From Arbacia lixula (Eukaryota; Echinodermata; Echinoidea; Arbacioida; Arbaciidae): 64,000 bases of DNA. Both the position numbers and the translations under genes were made by a program. The stretch is from assembly GCA_963669155.1 (NCBI GenBank), contig OZ022597.1:17855922-17919921 (forward strand), read 5' to 3'. Numbering within the stretch: position 1 is the first letter of the stretch; each line of letters begins with the position of its first letter. The notes under the pieces were generated by a model, which was given only the letters and a program-made list of their open reading frames with translations, was not told the origin of the DNA and ran no database searches. This document shows, piece after piece, positions 1 to 10,940 of the stretch.

Positions 1-318
1 TAAGAGGGAGAGATAGGGGAATATGTGGAGATTGAGAGAAAGGTAATGCCAAATAGAGGTGGGATCATTCAATCCTTAAAGATTCAATATCATTAAGATT
101 ACCTACCGATAATACGTTTTCACCCATGTCTTATTATTACCATTAAACGGGGGGCCGGGGGGATTTGAAAAATGTGGTTACAGGAAAGCCAGTACACTTA
201 AGAAAAACAAGGAAGTCCTTGAGACAATATCGCGCCTAGAAATACCACATGAAACACAACAATGCCCATTGTGCACCACACCTGTCATGAGAGTGTCATT
301 GATGATGCATGATCTATC

Positions 319-1045
319 CAGGGATGTGTTATGGAAGGATATGAAGCAACTTTCTTTCTTTGGACCCATGTGCCAAGCCGCTGAAAAGTTATGGTGTTCT
401 CAACAGGTGCTGTTAAGGTGTTTGAACATTTATGAACATGATTGTGCGGCAACGGTTTCTCAGAGAGAACAAAAGAAATGTACACTCTCATTTCGCTTGT
501 CCCGTTCTGTTAATGACATTTATATTTCCATGAGCACAACAGGTATCAGCAAACACAAATAAACACGTTTTCCAAGCAAAATATCTCTGCTTCACGCAAA
601 CACACACAAACGCCGTTAATGATTACACACAGCTTAATATATCATTTTGAGGGTGGTTGAATCTCCCAAATGCACAAGTTGTCGGAAAGTGGAGAAATTG
701 GTCAATTTTGTAATTAATACAAATAGCTTGTATGTCCGATTTTCAATGATTCCTCAATACATTTCGAAACAAAAGCAGAGTATTAGGATCAGTCATTATC
801 TGCCGTTAACTTCCTTATAGTTTGCAAACGAATTTGTCAAAAACAAAACGTCTACAGACAAATGGGAAATTAAAGAAATTTCTTTTCAAGTTGACATCAG
901 CTAAATGTCGGCTCGGCACATGGAACATCAAAGTATTGTCATGATTATGGAATTCTTTTGACATTTATGAGCACGCTTTAGAACCCATACAGATGTTTGA
1001 ATGTACTATGCTCGAGTTTCTACTCCTTCCAATAACACTTCCCTG
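319..1045. mobile_element. 727-bp non-autonomous element with CAGGG...CCCTG ends (hAT-like)
   Basis: Left end CAGGGATGTGTTATGGAAGG and the reverse complement of the right end (CAGGGAAGTGTTATTGGAAG) match with few differences. ATCTATC occurs on both sides (312-318 and 1046-1052). Units 3, 4 and 5 have a single ATCTATCT with no insert at the matching place (about 21545 in unit 3), so they preserve the empty site. CAGGG-type ends with a 7-8 bp duplication suggest the hAT superfamily. No transposase is visible. Family assignment is inference; the insertion itself is read directly from the unit comparison. Confidence 0.75.
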
Positions 1046-3121
1046 ATCTATCTGACAGAACAGACCTGATAACTGAAACACACATATTTTAGGTTCAAAT
1101 TGTCTAAAAGTGACAACTTCACTGAATACTTCAAGAATTATTATAAACATAACAATGGATGAAATGTTACAAAACCTACTTCTAAAGGGCACACTTTCCC
1201 TTTATGATGTAAAGATTTCAGTTTGATTGGAGTAGTACGCTTTCTTAGATTTTTTTTCTTCAAAAGTTAGACCGACAAGCCTAGCACCCTCCTCATCGGT
1301 AGAAAGAAAAAAAGAGGAGATGGAGGAGGTGACAAGGAAGCGGAAGACAAGAAGCAGGGGCAAAGGAGACGGAGAAAGACTAGCACGAAAAGAAAAGCGG
1401 CTACCATAGGAAAATAGGCTGCCGGAAAAAAAACTTTACAAAGTAATGTTTTCATGTGAATCATCTGTCCAGTTGTGTAAACGGATTCACACTGCTTCGG
1501 TAATTCCCTTTTGTCTCCGCTTTTCATCTCTATTTACTTCTTGGTCTCTCTCCCTCCCTTTTTTTTCCTAACTCTTCCGTTCTTCCTCTCACTTCATATT
1601 TCAATGTCTCTCTCTCTCTCCAGTCAGATTCTCTCTGTATCAATTTTTCACCCTCTCATCATCACCTCTCTCAACCTCTCTCTGTCTCTCCTCTCCCTCC
1701 TTATCTATCTCTATCTTTCCCTCTCTCCATCATCCCCCCTTCCCCTATCTCTCTCTCCCTCTATCTGTTTCTCTCTCTCATTCTCCCCCCTTTCTCGATC
1801 TCACCCTCTCTCTCCCTCTCTGTCCACCCCCCCCCCCTCTCTCTCTCATCCTCTCTCTGCCTCTCTACCCCCCCTCTCCCTCTCTTTCTTTCTCTTTCTC
1901 TCTCTCTCTCTCTCTCTGTCTCTCTGTCTCCCTCCCTCTCTCTCATATTCAGCTAAATTCTGGTCTCACGTCTCCCTTCCTCCAGCCATAGGGTCCATGC
2001 TTCAGCCAATGTTCAATCTCGCTTTCTGTTCCCCTCTCATCCCCTTCATGTTTGCTTCTCACCTTCGTCTTCACATTTATTTTTCTTTACAAAAAGCAAC
2101 GAAAGGCATTCAAGAAATTTTGGCAAAATGTGTAAAATCTTTTCCATTAAAAGTACCGATTTCCCATTCAACTCATAATCAAATGGGACATGTTTCTGTT
2201 TTTTGCTCATTTGTGACGACCGTTGTGTAATCACATTCAACATTTCAAAATGGGGGCACCAGCAAACTCCCTTACACCGATGAAGCAAATAGTATGCAAA
2301 TTGTACGTGTGACAATAAACTAAATGAAGAAGGACTGTAAACAAATAAATCTCTTGTGTGTTATCATCGTTACCATCGTAGTTGCCTAGCGTATTGCATA
2401 TGTTAATAGAACAAAAAATACCAAAGAGTAAGGGCATTCCAAATGTTTCAGAATTTCTTCTATTTCGCTGGTGTCCTCATTTTTAATGTTGAACAACGGT
2501 CGTAATAAATGAGCGAAAACCAGAAACATGTACAATTTCATGAAAAATGATAAGTGAAATGTGAAATCACTAATTTTATAGTTTAAAGAATCAACTTTGA
2601 CACATTTTGCCAATATTTTTTGAAAGCAGAATTTCATGAAATTACCCTGCCCGTTGAGCCTAAATATAAAAGCTCCCTGGCTTTACCTTCTTATTATCAT
2701 GATCGTGTTAATAGAAAAAAAAACCCTGCAATGTGCAAGGCAGGTAAACGAAATACCCCGACAATGTGTGCGCATACAATCTGAATATGTGATTAAACCG
2801 GTTAATGAACCGCCTCTTCGTTCGGCTACAGGTAGATCTAATATCTAACCAATGAGGTATTATTTGGCTCTATGATATAACTTACCAACTGGTGCCGAAG
2901 ATATCTGTAATGATTCAACTGATGGACATTGAAGAATGAAAAATCAATAGCTGTTGTTAAAGATGATGTACAAGGAGACAGTTGGAAACGACAGTATTTG
3001 CCGTGTACAGATGTGCGTTCAATATGGCGGCATAGAGTTTACAATGTAATACGTGATATTTGAACTTAATTGATCCACGGCTCCGTTATGTGTGTTACGT
3101 ACGCCCTTGTGGGTATGGATG
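1046..3121. other. Type-A spacer, no gene recognised
   Basis: The spacer shared by units 1 and 2 contains no convincing exon. It includes the CT tract at 1538-1948 and AT-rich unique-looking sequence. The open frames across the CT tract are low-complexity Ser/Leu/Pro or Arg/Glu translations of the simple repeat and are not genes. Confidence 0.6.
1538..1948. repeat. CT-rich polypyrimidine tract
   Basis: About 400 bp of nearly uninterrupted pyrimidines on the plus strand, mostly CT dinucleotides with short C runs. The same tract at unit 2 (about 10610-10935 and 14579-14660) is split by the foldback element, so this copy shows the pre-insertion state. CT tracts also occur at the equivalent place in units 3, 4 and 5. 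Confidence 0.9.
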
Positions 3122-3531
3122 CCCGGGGGGGGGGGGGGGGGGGGCACTCACATACATTGGTGGTACGGGGACGTGCCGCTTTAAAGACCCCTTTTTTGAG
3201 ACCTTGATACCCGTTCTTTAGATCCTCTATATCCTACGCATGGCGAAAGTTCCGCGAAAGTTCCGCTCCTTAGCCTCCCCGCTGTGCCCCTCCCTCCGTT
3301 CCCCAGGTCCGCGGCTTGCGTGCAAGCATCGTCGCATGTGCAGCGAGGATAGTTCTGTAGACCCTCTTTTTCACAATGCCGGCCGGGAATGCCGGTATAT
3401 TTTTAGTTCCTAAGACCCCACATTTTACGCGGATTTTACCCTTGTAGTCAGTTCCTTAGACCCCCATTTCAGGGTTTCGTGAGGCACACCCCCATCAAAA
3501 TATAATTTGAGTGCCCCCCCCCCCCCCCGGG
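3122..3531. mobile_element. 410-bp MITE with CCCGGG(n)CACTCA ends and 8-bp target duplication
   Basis: The element starts CCC followed by a 20-base G run and CACTCA, and ends TGAGTG followed by a 15-base C run and GGG, so the two ends are inverted repeats. TATGGATG lies immediately outside both ends (3114-3121 and 3532-3539), an 8-bp target duplication. An 8-bp duplication fits hAT-type elements. There is no coding capacity. The same insertion sits at the same place in unit 2, so it predates their split. Confidence 0.8.
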
Positions 3532-3623
3532 TATGGATGTCTGGGTTTTCCCGCACTACAGTGGACTTTGAACTCAACTTATTGTCATGGACTCTACCCC
3601 GAAATGAATCCGTTTTGCGAATG

Positions 3624-3842
3624 TAGCCTAGGTACTAAGCTGTGATGTGCATACGGACACAACTCAGTCTGTCATCAACTATGTCTGGTAACACTGACTA
3701 CGCCATAATGACGTCATAGCTCTTCTGGCTTCTTTTTGAGAGGAGGAGTGAGGATGAGATTGGGGCATAGTCTGTGTTACCAGACATAGTTGTTAATAGA
3801 CTGGGTTGTGTCCATGTCCCTTACAGCCTAAAACCTAGGCTA
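3624..3842. repeat. 219-bp palindromic element
   Basis: The left arm begins TAGCCTAGGTACTAAGCTG and the right arm ends with the imperfect inverse (CAGCCTAAAACCTAGGCTA). Both arms contain CAACTATGTCTGGTAACAC or its complement, separated by a loop of about 60 bp that holds a TGACGTCA word. Structure suggests a foldback MITE. No clean target duplication was seen. It is repeated in unit 2 at 16341-16559. Confidence 0.7.
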
Positions 3843-5300
3843 ATTGGCGTTCTACCCATCAACTCACGCACACGCCTGCACATAACATCAGACACACCCA
3901 CCTAACATACACGCACACATACATCATGCAGAATGACACACACACAAACGAACAAAGTATAGATACAAACATATACAAATATACACACAGCAAAGATTGT
4001 ACACTGACAGCTCCACAACCATGCATAGTTTTGAGTAAATAATAACGCATGTTCAAATAGCACACACACATGAACACTTACGTTTACATTTAATCGTACA
4101 CATTCAAAGCAGATAAACACTATGTACACTATCTCTCTGCGTAGCATTTTGTGTTCCACGCATTACTCTGGTTTTACAACAATATTCACTAAGAAGTTTA
4201 CTTCTAACTTCAAATTGTAAATGTCTACAATACGTTAAGCACTGTCCACTTGCAACTCTGCTTTTCACAATAATTGTGATGTGCGTTCTTGTGAGGAATA
4301 TATTCTCACAGACTTGGAGAGACTTCGTGCTCGTTCATTCAGAAGTATTGTAGTCGCATACAAATCTAGATGGGAACTGTGGGTAGTCAATACAGATTTC
4401 AATAAAAATATGATATATACAAGTCATTGCAAGGCACCAAGGTAGTAACTAAGAAAATCCATTGTTTTTGAGAAGATAAAGTAGCATGAGCCCAGTTTGC
4501 AGACACGTGGTCCCTTTTGGCACCTGAAACATAATGGTGTTTGTTAAGATCAGACTAGAGGGTAGTTTTCTCTTTTGTGTCCCGATACATCACCGTACAA
4601 TATGGCCGTATGCTTAATGAGACTCATTACCAACTAGCAGTAATGGTCGATCCCTGCACGAAATCGTAAACAAATATGTTATAGCAATGAGAAATCAACG
4701 ATATAGTGGCAAAAAAAGCAAAAAAAAACTCAATTGATCAAACACAGATCGAACACAAATGTGATCAATGTACATTTCTTATAGGCAAACGAGCGCTCTC
4801 GTTGATATTCCCGTATATTCTTGTTGCATAGGTTAATTAGGTTTACAAAAGGGTCATTGAATATCTTTGCAAAGCTAGTTTACAGTGCATAGCCCAAGGT
4901 ATATACAAATGATGCAGCTGAACTAAGAAACCTAGTAATTGGAGTATTGTAGCTGCAATAGTCATCACAAGGCAATAAGTATGTGGTAAAGTGGTATTAA
5001 TTATTAGAGGTCTTTTACAAACAATAGCATAATACACGGACATTAATGATAATCTCTCACTAAAAAATGAATTACTTGAGTGAATATTGAGCATTGAACA
5101 CTGCTTTACGTTTATTATGCATTTACACAATATACGCATGTACGATACAATTCCATTGACTATTGTTAAGTGTGCCGATTTTGTACCGTCACGCTTGATG
5201 ATAAAACAATAGATAAATCATTGCGAACGAGATGGCGGTGTATAAATCAATGAAACGTAACTTCAGAGAACTTCTAAGAAATACATCACAGTTCATTTGA

Positions 5301-5331
<31 letters not shown>

Positions 5332-6609
5332 TCTTAGGATGCAAACGTACACAGTATTCACACATACTCTATTTGAAAAGAACAGCAAAATATCTTGAAA
5401 AAGGTGTACAAAAAACATAAAAAAAAACAAACATTTTAACCTGTACAGCAGGACAGGAGAGGTTTTTCAAAAAGTAGAAAATAACAATAAGTTAGAAAAC
5501 ACATTCGTTCTGAAAATGTTCATCTTCCTGCGTAAAGCTAAGCTTCAAATCTTCTTGTCTTGTCGCCCTCTCGTGACGTCTGTATGTACAGTTATTGAGT
5601 GGACACTCGATCCATAATCACGATAATGGTTTGTGTGTGTGGGCAGTGATCTAGTTATGTGGAGTTAAGATTTTATACGGATTCATTTCAACTCTTACAT
5701 CATAATGACGATGACAATTCCTTCATTGAAAAGTTCTTTTATCACAATAAATACTACAAGTAAACAACATCTTGCATTGAGCCTATTTGTTACATGTAGG
5801 TTCAGATTTTCTGCAAGAAATGAGTCTCTTTTAAAGACAGCCAGTCCCTTTTTCAGATCACCACAAAACCATCGAAACATTGGCAAAACATATAGAGAAA
5901 TGTTGGCAAGGTCTATATTCACAATTTGAAACTGATACGTAGTGTAAAATTCAAATAATGTACGTAAACAACGTATGATTAATAGTCTTTACCTCAGGCT
6001 CTTAGCAGTTTGTGTTGAAATATCTGCTTTTATTGATTTATCTGTTTATTAAATTATAAAACGCATTATGAAAAAAATGTTCTATGGAAGGAATCATCTC
6101 CAAAGTTTGGCAGTTACTCATAAAATTAGGATTTCACACACGCATAATAACCACATAGATACTGTAACAAAGACTAATACTTTTTTCGTAGTACGAAAAA
6201 AGTCGGTTTGAAATTTAACGGCTGAAATGTTTTACATATAGAAAGCTTCAACATGCTATATTCTTAGAAATGGTCTTGAATCACACTTTCTTCAATTTAC
6301 GATCGTGATAGACGATTTCAAATTTTAAGTTTGCAATCTTTAACGTTTGCCTAACCATATTCAAATCAGATCTTCACATTCCCACAGTTACTTATGTATA
6401 CACCAATACTATGAACAACTTTCATGGAACAACTTTGGTCTCATCCCAAAGCATTTAGTAAACAAACAAGGGTTTTAGATCTGTCTTCTGAATTGGTATT
6501 GTATAGCACAATGTAAATGAGTAGAAATACCATTGTTGACGTTGCAGGACCTCACGCGCTATTCAATCTGCTCGTATGAAAGGCGACTGTCTACATGAAG
6601 AGGCAGTTA
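3843..6609. other. Spacer downstream (3' side) of TRIM copy 1
   Basis: No gene recognised. CA-rich sequence lies at 3865-4080. From about 4098 the sequence is shared with all other full units. An (AT)n run lies at about 5309-5332. Two TTTATT words at 6029-6034 and 6045-6050 read AATAAA on the minus strand and could be polyadenylation signals for TRIM copy 1, but they lie inside the 509-bp segment missing from units 2 and 3, so they are not shared by all copies. Confidence 0.5.
5835..6343. mobile_element. 509-bp TTAA-bounded segment present in units 1 and 4 only
   Basis: TTAA stands at 5831-5834 and again at 6340-6343, with 509 bp between and including the second. Units 2 and 3 have one TTAA and no insert (TCTCTTTTAACGTTT). 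This pattern fits a TTAA-targeted insertion, or alternatively a deletion in units 2 and 3 through the short repeat. No clear terminal inverted repeats were seen. The segment contains a 25-bp odd palindrome at 6179-6203 and candidate minus-strand polyadenylation words. Confidence 0.55.
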
Positions 6610-8508
6610 TTAACATGTCTCACCAGTAAGAGGGACTGGGGTCTTACGGAAGATGTGAAGTTTGTTATATTCGCATACAGCGATCTCCCCCGTCGAGAAT
6701 TCCCTGATAGCGCACGCACTGGCAGGGTAATCATCGAGGACTCTCCTGACGAGCCTCAGCTCATTCGTGTACAGATCGACACTCACCCGATCATCCTTCC
6801 ACCATCCAATCAGGATGTTGTCATCCTGCAGCACAGCAACGCACGCTTTGAAGCCCTCATTGCTGGCGTCATACATCACATTGCCCTCTCCATCCACCAC
6901 TCTGACTGATGAGTGATCACTCAGTACCAGCATCTCGCTGTGATTCATGGTACAGACTATGGAGGGGTCATACCCAGGACAAGGGATCTCCCTCATTGGT
7001 GGCCCACCCACAGGAGTAAAGACGCGTACTACCTTAGCATACACACACCCTACATATATATGATCGCATCCATCGACATCCATACCTCCGCCTGCATCAA
7101 CCTTTTGAAACGAAACTGCATTGCATTTCTCCCACGTCTGTGTGTAGAGAGATATGTTACCATGAAAATCACGTACTACATATCGTCCATCAGGTATGAC
7201 AGACACATGATTGACATGCAAAGTAGGCAGCCTTATATCATGTGATTCGTTCACAGTGCACACCTTTAACCCCCAACTTTGTATATCAACCATAGATCGA
7301 ATACGAGGAAGATACACTACCACCATCCTGCCATCATGCGTAGCTGCCAAGCTCTGCACTCTCACGTCACTAAGGGCCAGCTCATTCCTCTTTTCCAGGA
7401 GCCACTGCTGTTTGAGGCTCAGCTCACCCAGAATGTGCTCATTATCAATCATGTAAGGAGTGAAAGTCAGACACGCCACTCGACGCGCAACTTTTTTCGG
7501 CTTTTCCCAGTCTTCCGTGTTCGCACTTGCTAACAATTCTTGTAACCTACTACACAGATTATCATGGACAGTTAATGTCTGTCCTTCGATCACATTTTCT
7601 ACTCCCTTTCCGATCAAATCATTAGCACTGCTGATGCATTCGACCTTCAAATCTCGTTTCTCCCTAATTTTGCGCACTTCTGTTCTGAACTCCTCTCTAT
7701 ACGCGTTACACTCCTTGACGAGATCATCTCGCTTCTTTGTGATCATTGTGAAGTGTTGGTTAGCTGTATCCCACGCTTTGTTTATTTGTGATATGATCTC
7801 GTCAAGAGTGGGTTCAACTTTTGTCAGCTCCTCGTCCCTGAGGTCAATGTCATGCGTTGCATCACTTGGGATCGATTCCATGAACGCTTTCACCTGACTT
7901 TGAATGGATGCAATCCTATCGTTCACTGTCTTCATGTACTTTGTCACATCTTCAATTTCATGTTCGGACCCACCGTGATCAATCACACGACATCTGAAAC
8001 ACACAGATGTTCTACATGACGTGCAAATCCATTCTTTTTCTTCCTGAGGATGTTTTGCGCAAGTTTGCTTGATCTTCACTTTCCCACTAACGACGTCATC
8101 AATGCTTACTAACACGTGACGTGCAGTAAGTTTGATCTTCCCGTGATCATCGACGCACGATTCACACAAATAGTGACTGCATTTCTCGCAGTAACACAGT
8201 GCCGGTGATTTAGTGTTATCCTCGATGTTACAGACTGTGCAGATCTGTACGCCAGATTTAACATCCGCAATCATCGACTTGAGAGGAATGTTTGTTTGGA
8301 GCTTCGAGACATCGCTGTGTTCCAATGATGTTGCCTCGCGACAGAGCGGGCATGCTAGCTCGATCTTTTCCTTCTGTAATTGTAAAAGTTGCTGCAAACA
8401 TCTCTCACAGAAAGTGTGAGAGCATGCCAGCAGCTTTGGCTCCTCCATTAACTGGAAACATACACAGCATTCCAAGCCCTGCACCTCGACGGTATGTCTG
8501 GTTGCCAT
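6610..8508 (-). CDS. TRIM copy 1: RING-B-box-coiled-coil protein with NHL-like propeller (E3 ubiquitin ligase)
   Basis: This is a 632-residue single-exon CDS ending in TAA at 6610. The start at 8508 has a strong context (GCCATGG) and is the only Met shared in frame by all copies. RING C3HC4 ligands are C14, C17, C29, H31, C34, C37, C53 and C56. B-box 1 ligands are about C90, C93, C107, C110, C115, C118, H122 and H131. B-box 2 ligands are C150, H153, C162, C165, C170, C173, H178 and H183. Residues about 185-330 are Lys/Glu-rich helical coiled coil. Residues about 375-632 contain six repeats of about 42 residues, with motifs such as PDGRYVV and DGCDHIYVG, as in NHL-type six-bladed propellers. 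TRIM proteins of this layout (the TRIM2/3/71 and TRIM56 group) are cytoplasmic E3 ubiquitin ligases, with the propeller choosing the target. The particular target here is unknown. Confidence 0.93.
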   Translation of the reverse strand: MATRHTVEVQGLECCVCFQLMEEPKLLACSHTFCERCLQQLLQLQKEKIELACPLCREATSLEHSDVSKLQTNIPLKSMIADVKSGVQICTVCNIEDNTKSPALCYCEKCSHYLCESCVDDHGKIKLTARHVLVSIDDVVSGKVKIKQTCAKHPQEEKEWICTSCRTSVCFRCRVIDHGGSEHEIEDVTKYMKTVNDRIASIQSQVKAFMESIPSDATHDIDLRDEELTKVEPTLDEIISQINKAWDTANQHFTMITKKRDDLVKECNAYREEFRTEVRKIREKRDLKVECISSANDLIGKGVENVIEGQTLTVHDNLCSRLQELLASANTEDWEKPKKVARRVACLTFTPYMIDNEHILGELSLKQQWLLEKRNELALSDVRVQSLAATHDGRMVVVYLPRIRSMVDIQSWGLKVCTVNESHDIRLPTLHVNHVSVIPDGRYVVRDFHGNISLYTQTWEKCNAVSFQKVDAGGGMDVDGCDHIYVGCVYAKVVRVFTPVGGPPMREIPCPGYDPSIVCTMNHSEMLVLSDHSSVRVVDGEGNVMYDASNEGFKACVAVLQDDNILIGWWKDDRVSVDLYTNELRLVRRVLDDYPASACAIREFSTGEIAVCEYNKLHIFRKTPVPLTGETC

Positions 8509-8516
8509 GGCGAAAT

Positions 8517-8584
8517 CTGGGAAGTGAACACAAATATGACATTATACTTGTTGAAATGAAAGTCGAGTTATGTGATTTTCTTAC
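8517..8584 (-). other. Candidate 68-bp intron in the 5' UTR of TRIM copy 1
   Basis: On the minus strand, CTTG|GTAAG is a good donor, and GTGTTCACTTCCCAG is a pyrimidine-rich acceptor ending 8 bases before the start codon. The same pair at the same 68-bp spacing occurs in copy 2 (20734-20801), with the donor changed to GTAGGA. If spliced, the leader continues upstream of 8585. In copies 2 to 4 an in-frame Met lies 11 codons upstream of the shared start, but it falls inside this intron and is absent from copy 1, so it was not used as the start. RNA evidence is needed; a longer intron is equally possible. Confidence 0.4.
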
Positions 8585-9373
8585 CAAGACTGGCGTTCAT
8601 CGATACTGTACGAAAAACAATTGTGACATGGTGAAACAAAATGGAGGATGAGGTGAAGAAGCAGGAGAAAAAAAAAATGAAAGAAGGAAAGGTACAACAC
8701 AAAAGACTAGAATCTCTCGAATATAACCAAACGCCAAACACGCGTTTGAAAAGCCTATGTGATGAAACTTTATCAATCGAATAGCGTACAAATGAAAGAA
8801 AAGAAGATTTGAAGTGTATTTACAATAATTTGAAGAAGAGCGGCATATATTCAGTGATCCTCAGGCCTTCCAAATACAGATAAATTAAAAATGAGGTGAT
8901 AAGAGATTCTTAGTGGATATACATATTTACAACAAATTATAATATAAATATTTTAATCCTCAGACCTTTCTCCCCAAACCCAGGCTGATATACAGTAAGA
9001 ACACACTGATACAAGCCATACCAATGCTAATTCCAAGAGCAGAAAGGAGAGTAAGAGGGAGAGATAGGGGAATATGTGGAGTTTGAGAGAAAGGTAATGC
9101 CAAATAGAGGTGGGATCAATCCTTAAAGATTCAATATCATTAAGATTACCTACCGATAATACGTTTTCACCCATGTCTTATCATTACCATTAAACGGGGG
9201 GCCGGGGGGGGGGGGGGATTTGAAAAATGTGGTTACAGGAAAGCCCGTACACTTAAGAAAAACAAGGAAGTCCTTGAGACAATATCGCGCCTAGAAATAC
9301 CACATGAAACACAACAATGCCCATTGTGCACCACACCTGTCATGAGAGTGTCATTGATGATGCATGATCTATC
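8585..9373. other. 5' flank of TRIM copy 1 and start of unit 2
   Basis: This is the presumed promoter region of copy 1. No TATA box or other core element could be placed with confidence. It is the most diverged of the four 5' flanks. It ends in a purine-rich stretch and a G run at 9196-9216, which also varies in length in other units. No gene is seen. Confidence 0.5.
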
Positions 9374-10101
9374 CAGGGATGTGTTATGGAAGGATAGGAA
9401 GCAACTTTCTTTCTTTGGACCCATGTGCCAAGCCGCTGAAAAGTTATGGTGTTCTCAACAGGTGCTGTTAAGGTGTTTGAACATTTATGAACATGATTGT
9501 GTGGCAACGGTTTCTCAGAGAGAACAAAAGAAATGTACACTCTCATTTCGCTTGTCCCGTTCTGTTAATGACATTAATATTTCCATGAGCACAACAGGTA
9601 TCAGCAAACACAAATAAACACGTTTTCCAAAGCAAAATATCTCTGCTTCACGCAAACACACACAAACGCCGTTAATGATTACACACAGCTTAATATATCA
9701 TTTTGAGGGTGGTTGAATCTCCCAAATGCACAAGTTGTCGGAAAGTGGAGAAATTGGTCAATTTTGTAATTAATACAAATAGCTTGTATGTCCGATTTTC
9801 AATGATTCCTCAATACATTTCGAAACAAAAGCAGAGTATTAGGATCAGTCATTATCTGCCGTTAACTTCCTTATAGTTTGCAAACGAATTTGTCAAAAAC
9901 AAAACGTCTACAGACAAATGGGAAATTAAAGAAATTTCTTTTCAAGTTGACATCAGCTAAATGTCGGCTCGGCACATGGAACATCAAAGTATTGTCATGA
10001 TTATGGAATTCTTTTGACATTTATGAGCACGCTTTAGAACCCATACAGATGTTTGAATTTATTATGCTCGAGTTTCTACTCCTTCCTATAACACTTCCCT
10101 G
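9374..10101. mobile_element. 728-bp CAGGG...CCCTG element, unit 2 copy
   Basis: Same element, ends and flanking ATCTATC repeats as at 319-1045, with only scattered substitutions. It was therefore inherited through duplication of the unit and is not an independent insertion. Confidence 0.75.
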
Positions 10102-10940
10102 ATCTATCTGACAGAACAGACCTGATAACTGAAACACACATATTTTAGGTTCAAATTGTCTAAAAGTGACAACTTCACTGAATACTTCAAGAATTATTAT
10201 AAACATAACAATGGATGAAATGTTACAAAACCTACTTCTAAAGGGCACACTTTCCCTTTATGATGTAAAGATTTTAGTTTGATTGGAGTAGTACGCTTTC
10301 TTAGATTTTTTTTCTTCAAAAGTTAGACCGACAAGCCTAGCACCCTCCTCATCGGTAGAAAGAAAAAAAGAGGAGATGGAGGAGGTGACAAGGAAGCGGA
10401 AGACAAGAAGCAGGGGCAAAGGAGACGGAGAAAGACTAGCACGAAAAGAAAAGCGGCTATCATGGGAAAATAGGCTGCCGGAAAAAAAAACTTTACAAAG
10501 TAATGTTTTCATGTGAATCATCTGTCCAGTTGTGTAAACGAATTCAAACTTGCTTTTGTCTTACACTGCTTCGGTAATACCCTTTTGTCTCCGCTTTTCA
10601 TCTCTATTTACTTCTTGGTCTCTCTCCCTCCCTTTCTTTCCTTAACTCTTCCGTTCTTCCTCTCACTCCATATTTCACTCTCTCTCTCTCTCTCTCTCTC
10701 TCCAGTCAGATTCTCTCTGTTTCAATTCTTCACCCTCTCATCATCACCTCTCTCAACCCCTCTCTGTCTCTCTTCTCCCTCCTTATCTATCTCTATCTTT
10801 CCCTCTCTCTATCATCCCCCTTCCCCTATCTCTCTCTCCCTCTATCTGTTTCTCTCTCTCATTCTCCCCCCTTTCTCGATCTCACCCTTTCTCTCCCTCT
10901 CTGTCCACCCCCTCTCTCTCTCATCCTCTCTCACCCACCC
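10102..10940. other. Type-A spacer of unit 2 up to the foldback insertion
   Basis: Colinear with unit 1 from 1046 onward and contains the left half of the CT-rich tract (about 10610-10935). No gene is seen; open frames across the tract are low-complexity. Confidence 0.6.

Larger units (their letters stand above)
1..9051. repeat. Tandem array unit 1 (left edge cut by the window)
   Basis: The first base matches position 9052, and the sequence then runs colinearly with unit 2 apart from insertions. The unit holds the 727-bp CAGGG element, a CT-rich tract, the 410-bp poly-G-ended element, a 219-bp palindrome, the 509-bp TTAA-bounded segment and TRIM copy 1 on the minus strand. Compared with units 3 to 5, the stretch from about 1046 to 4098 is a different spacer type shared only with unit 2. 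From about 4098 onward all four full units align. In the other units this anchor lies about 490 to 615 bp upstream of a TRIM start, so another TRIM copy is expected just left of the window. Confidence 0.9.

Noticed and set aside
4843..5139. Hydrophobic minus-strand open frame with 66 codons open in all four units (also 17616, 27706, 37445)
   Set aside because: Differences between units are mostly amino-acid changing, with no excess of silent changes, so there is no sign of coding constraint despite the open frame.
8292..8651. 119-codon open frame antisense to the TRIM N-terminus, present in several copies
   Set aside because: It is the shadow of a constrained coding strand and is conserved only because the TRIM gene is.
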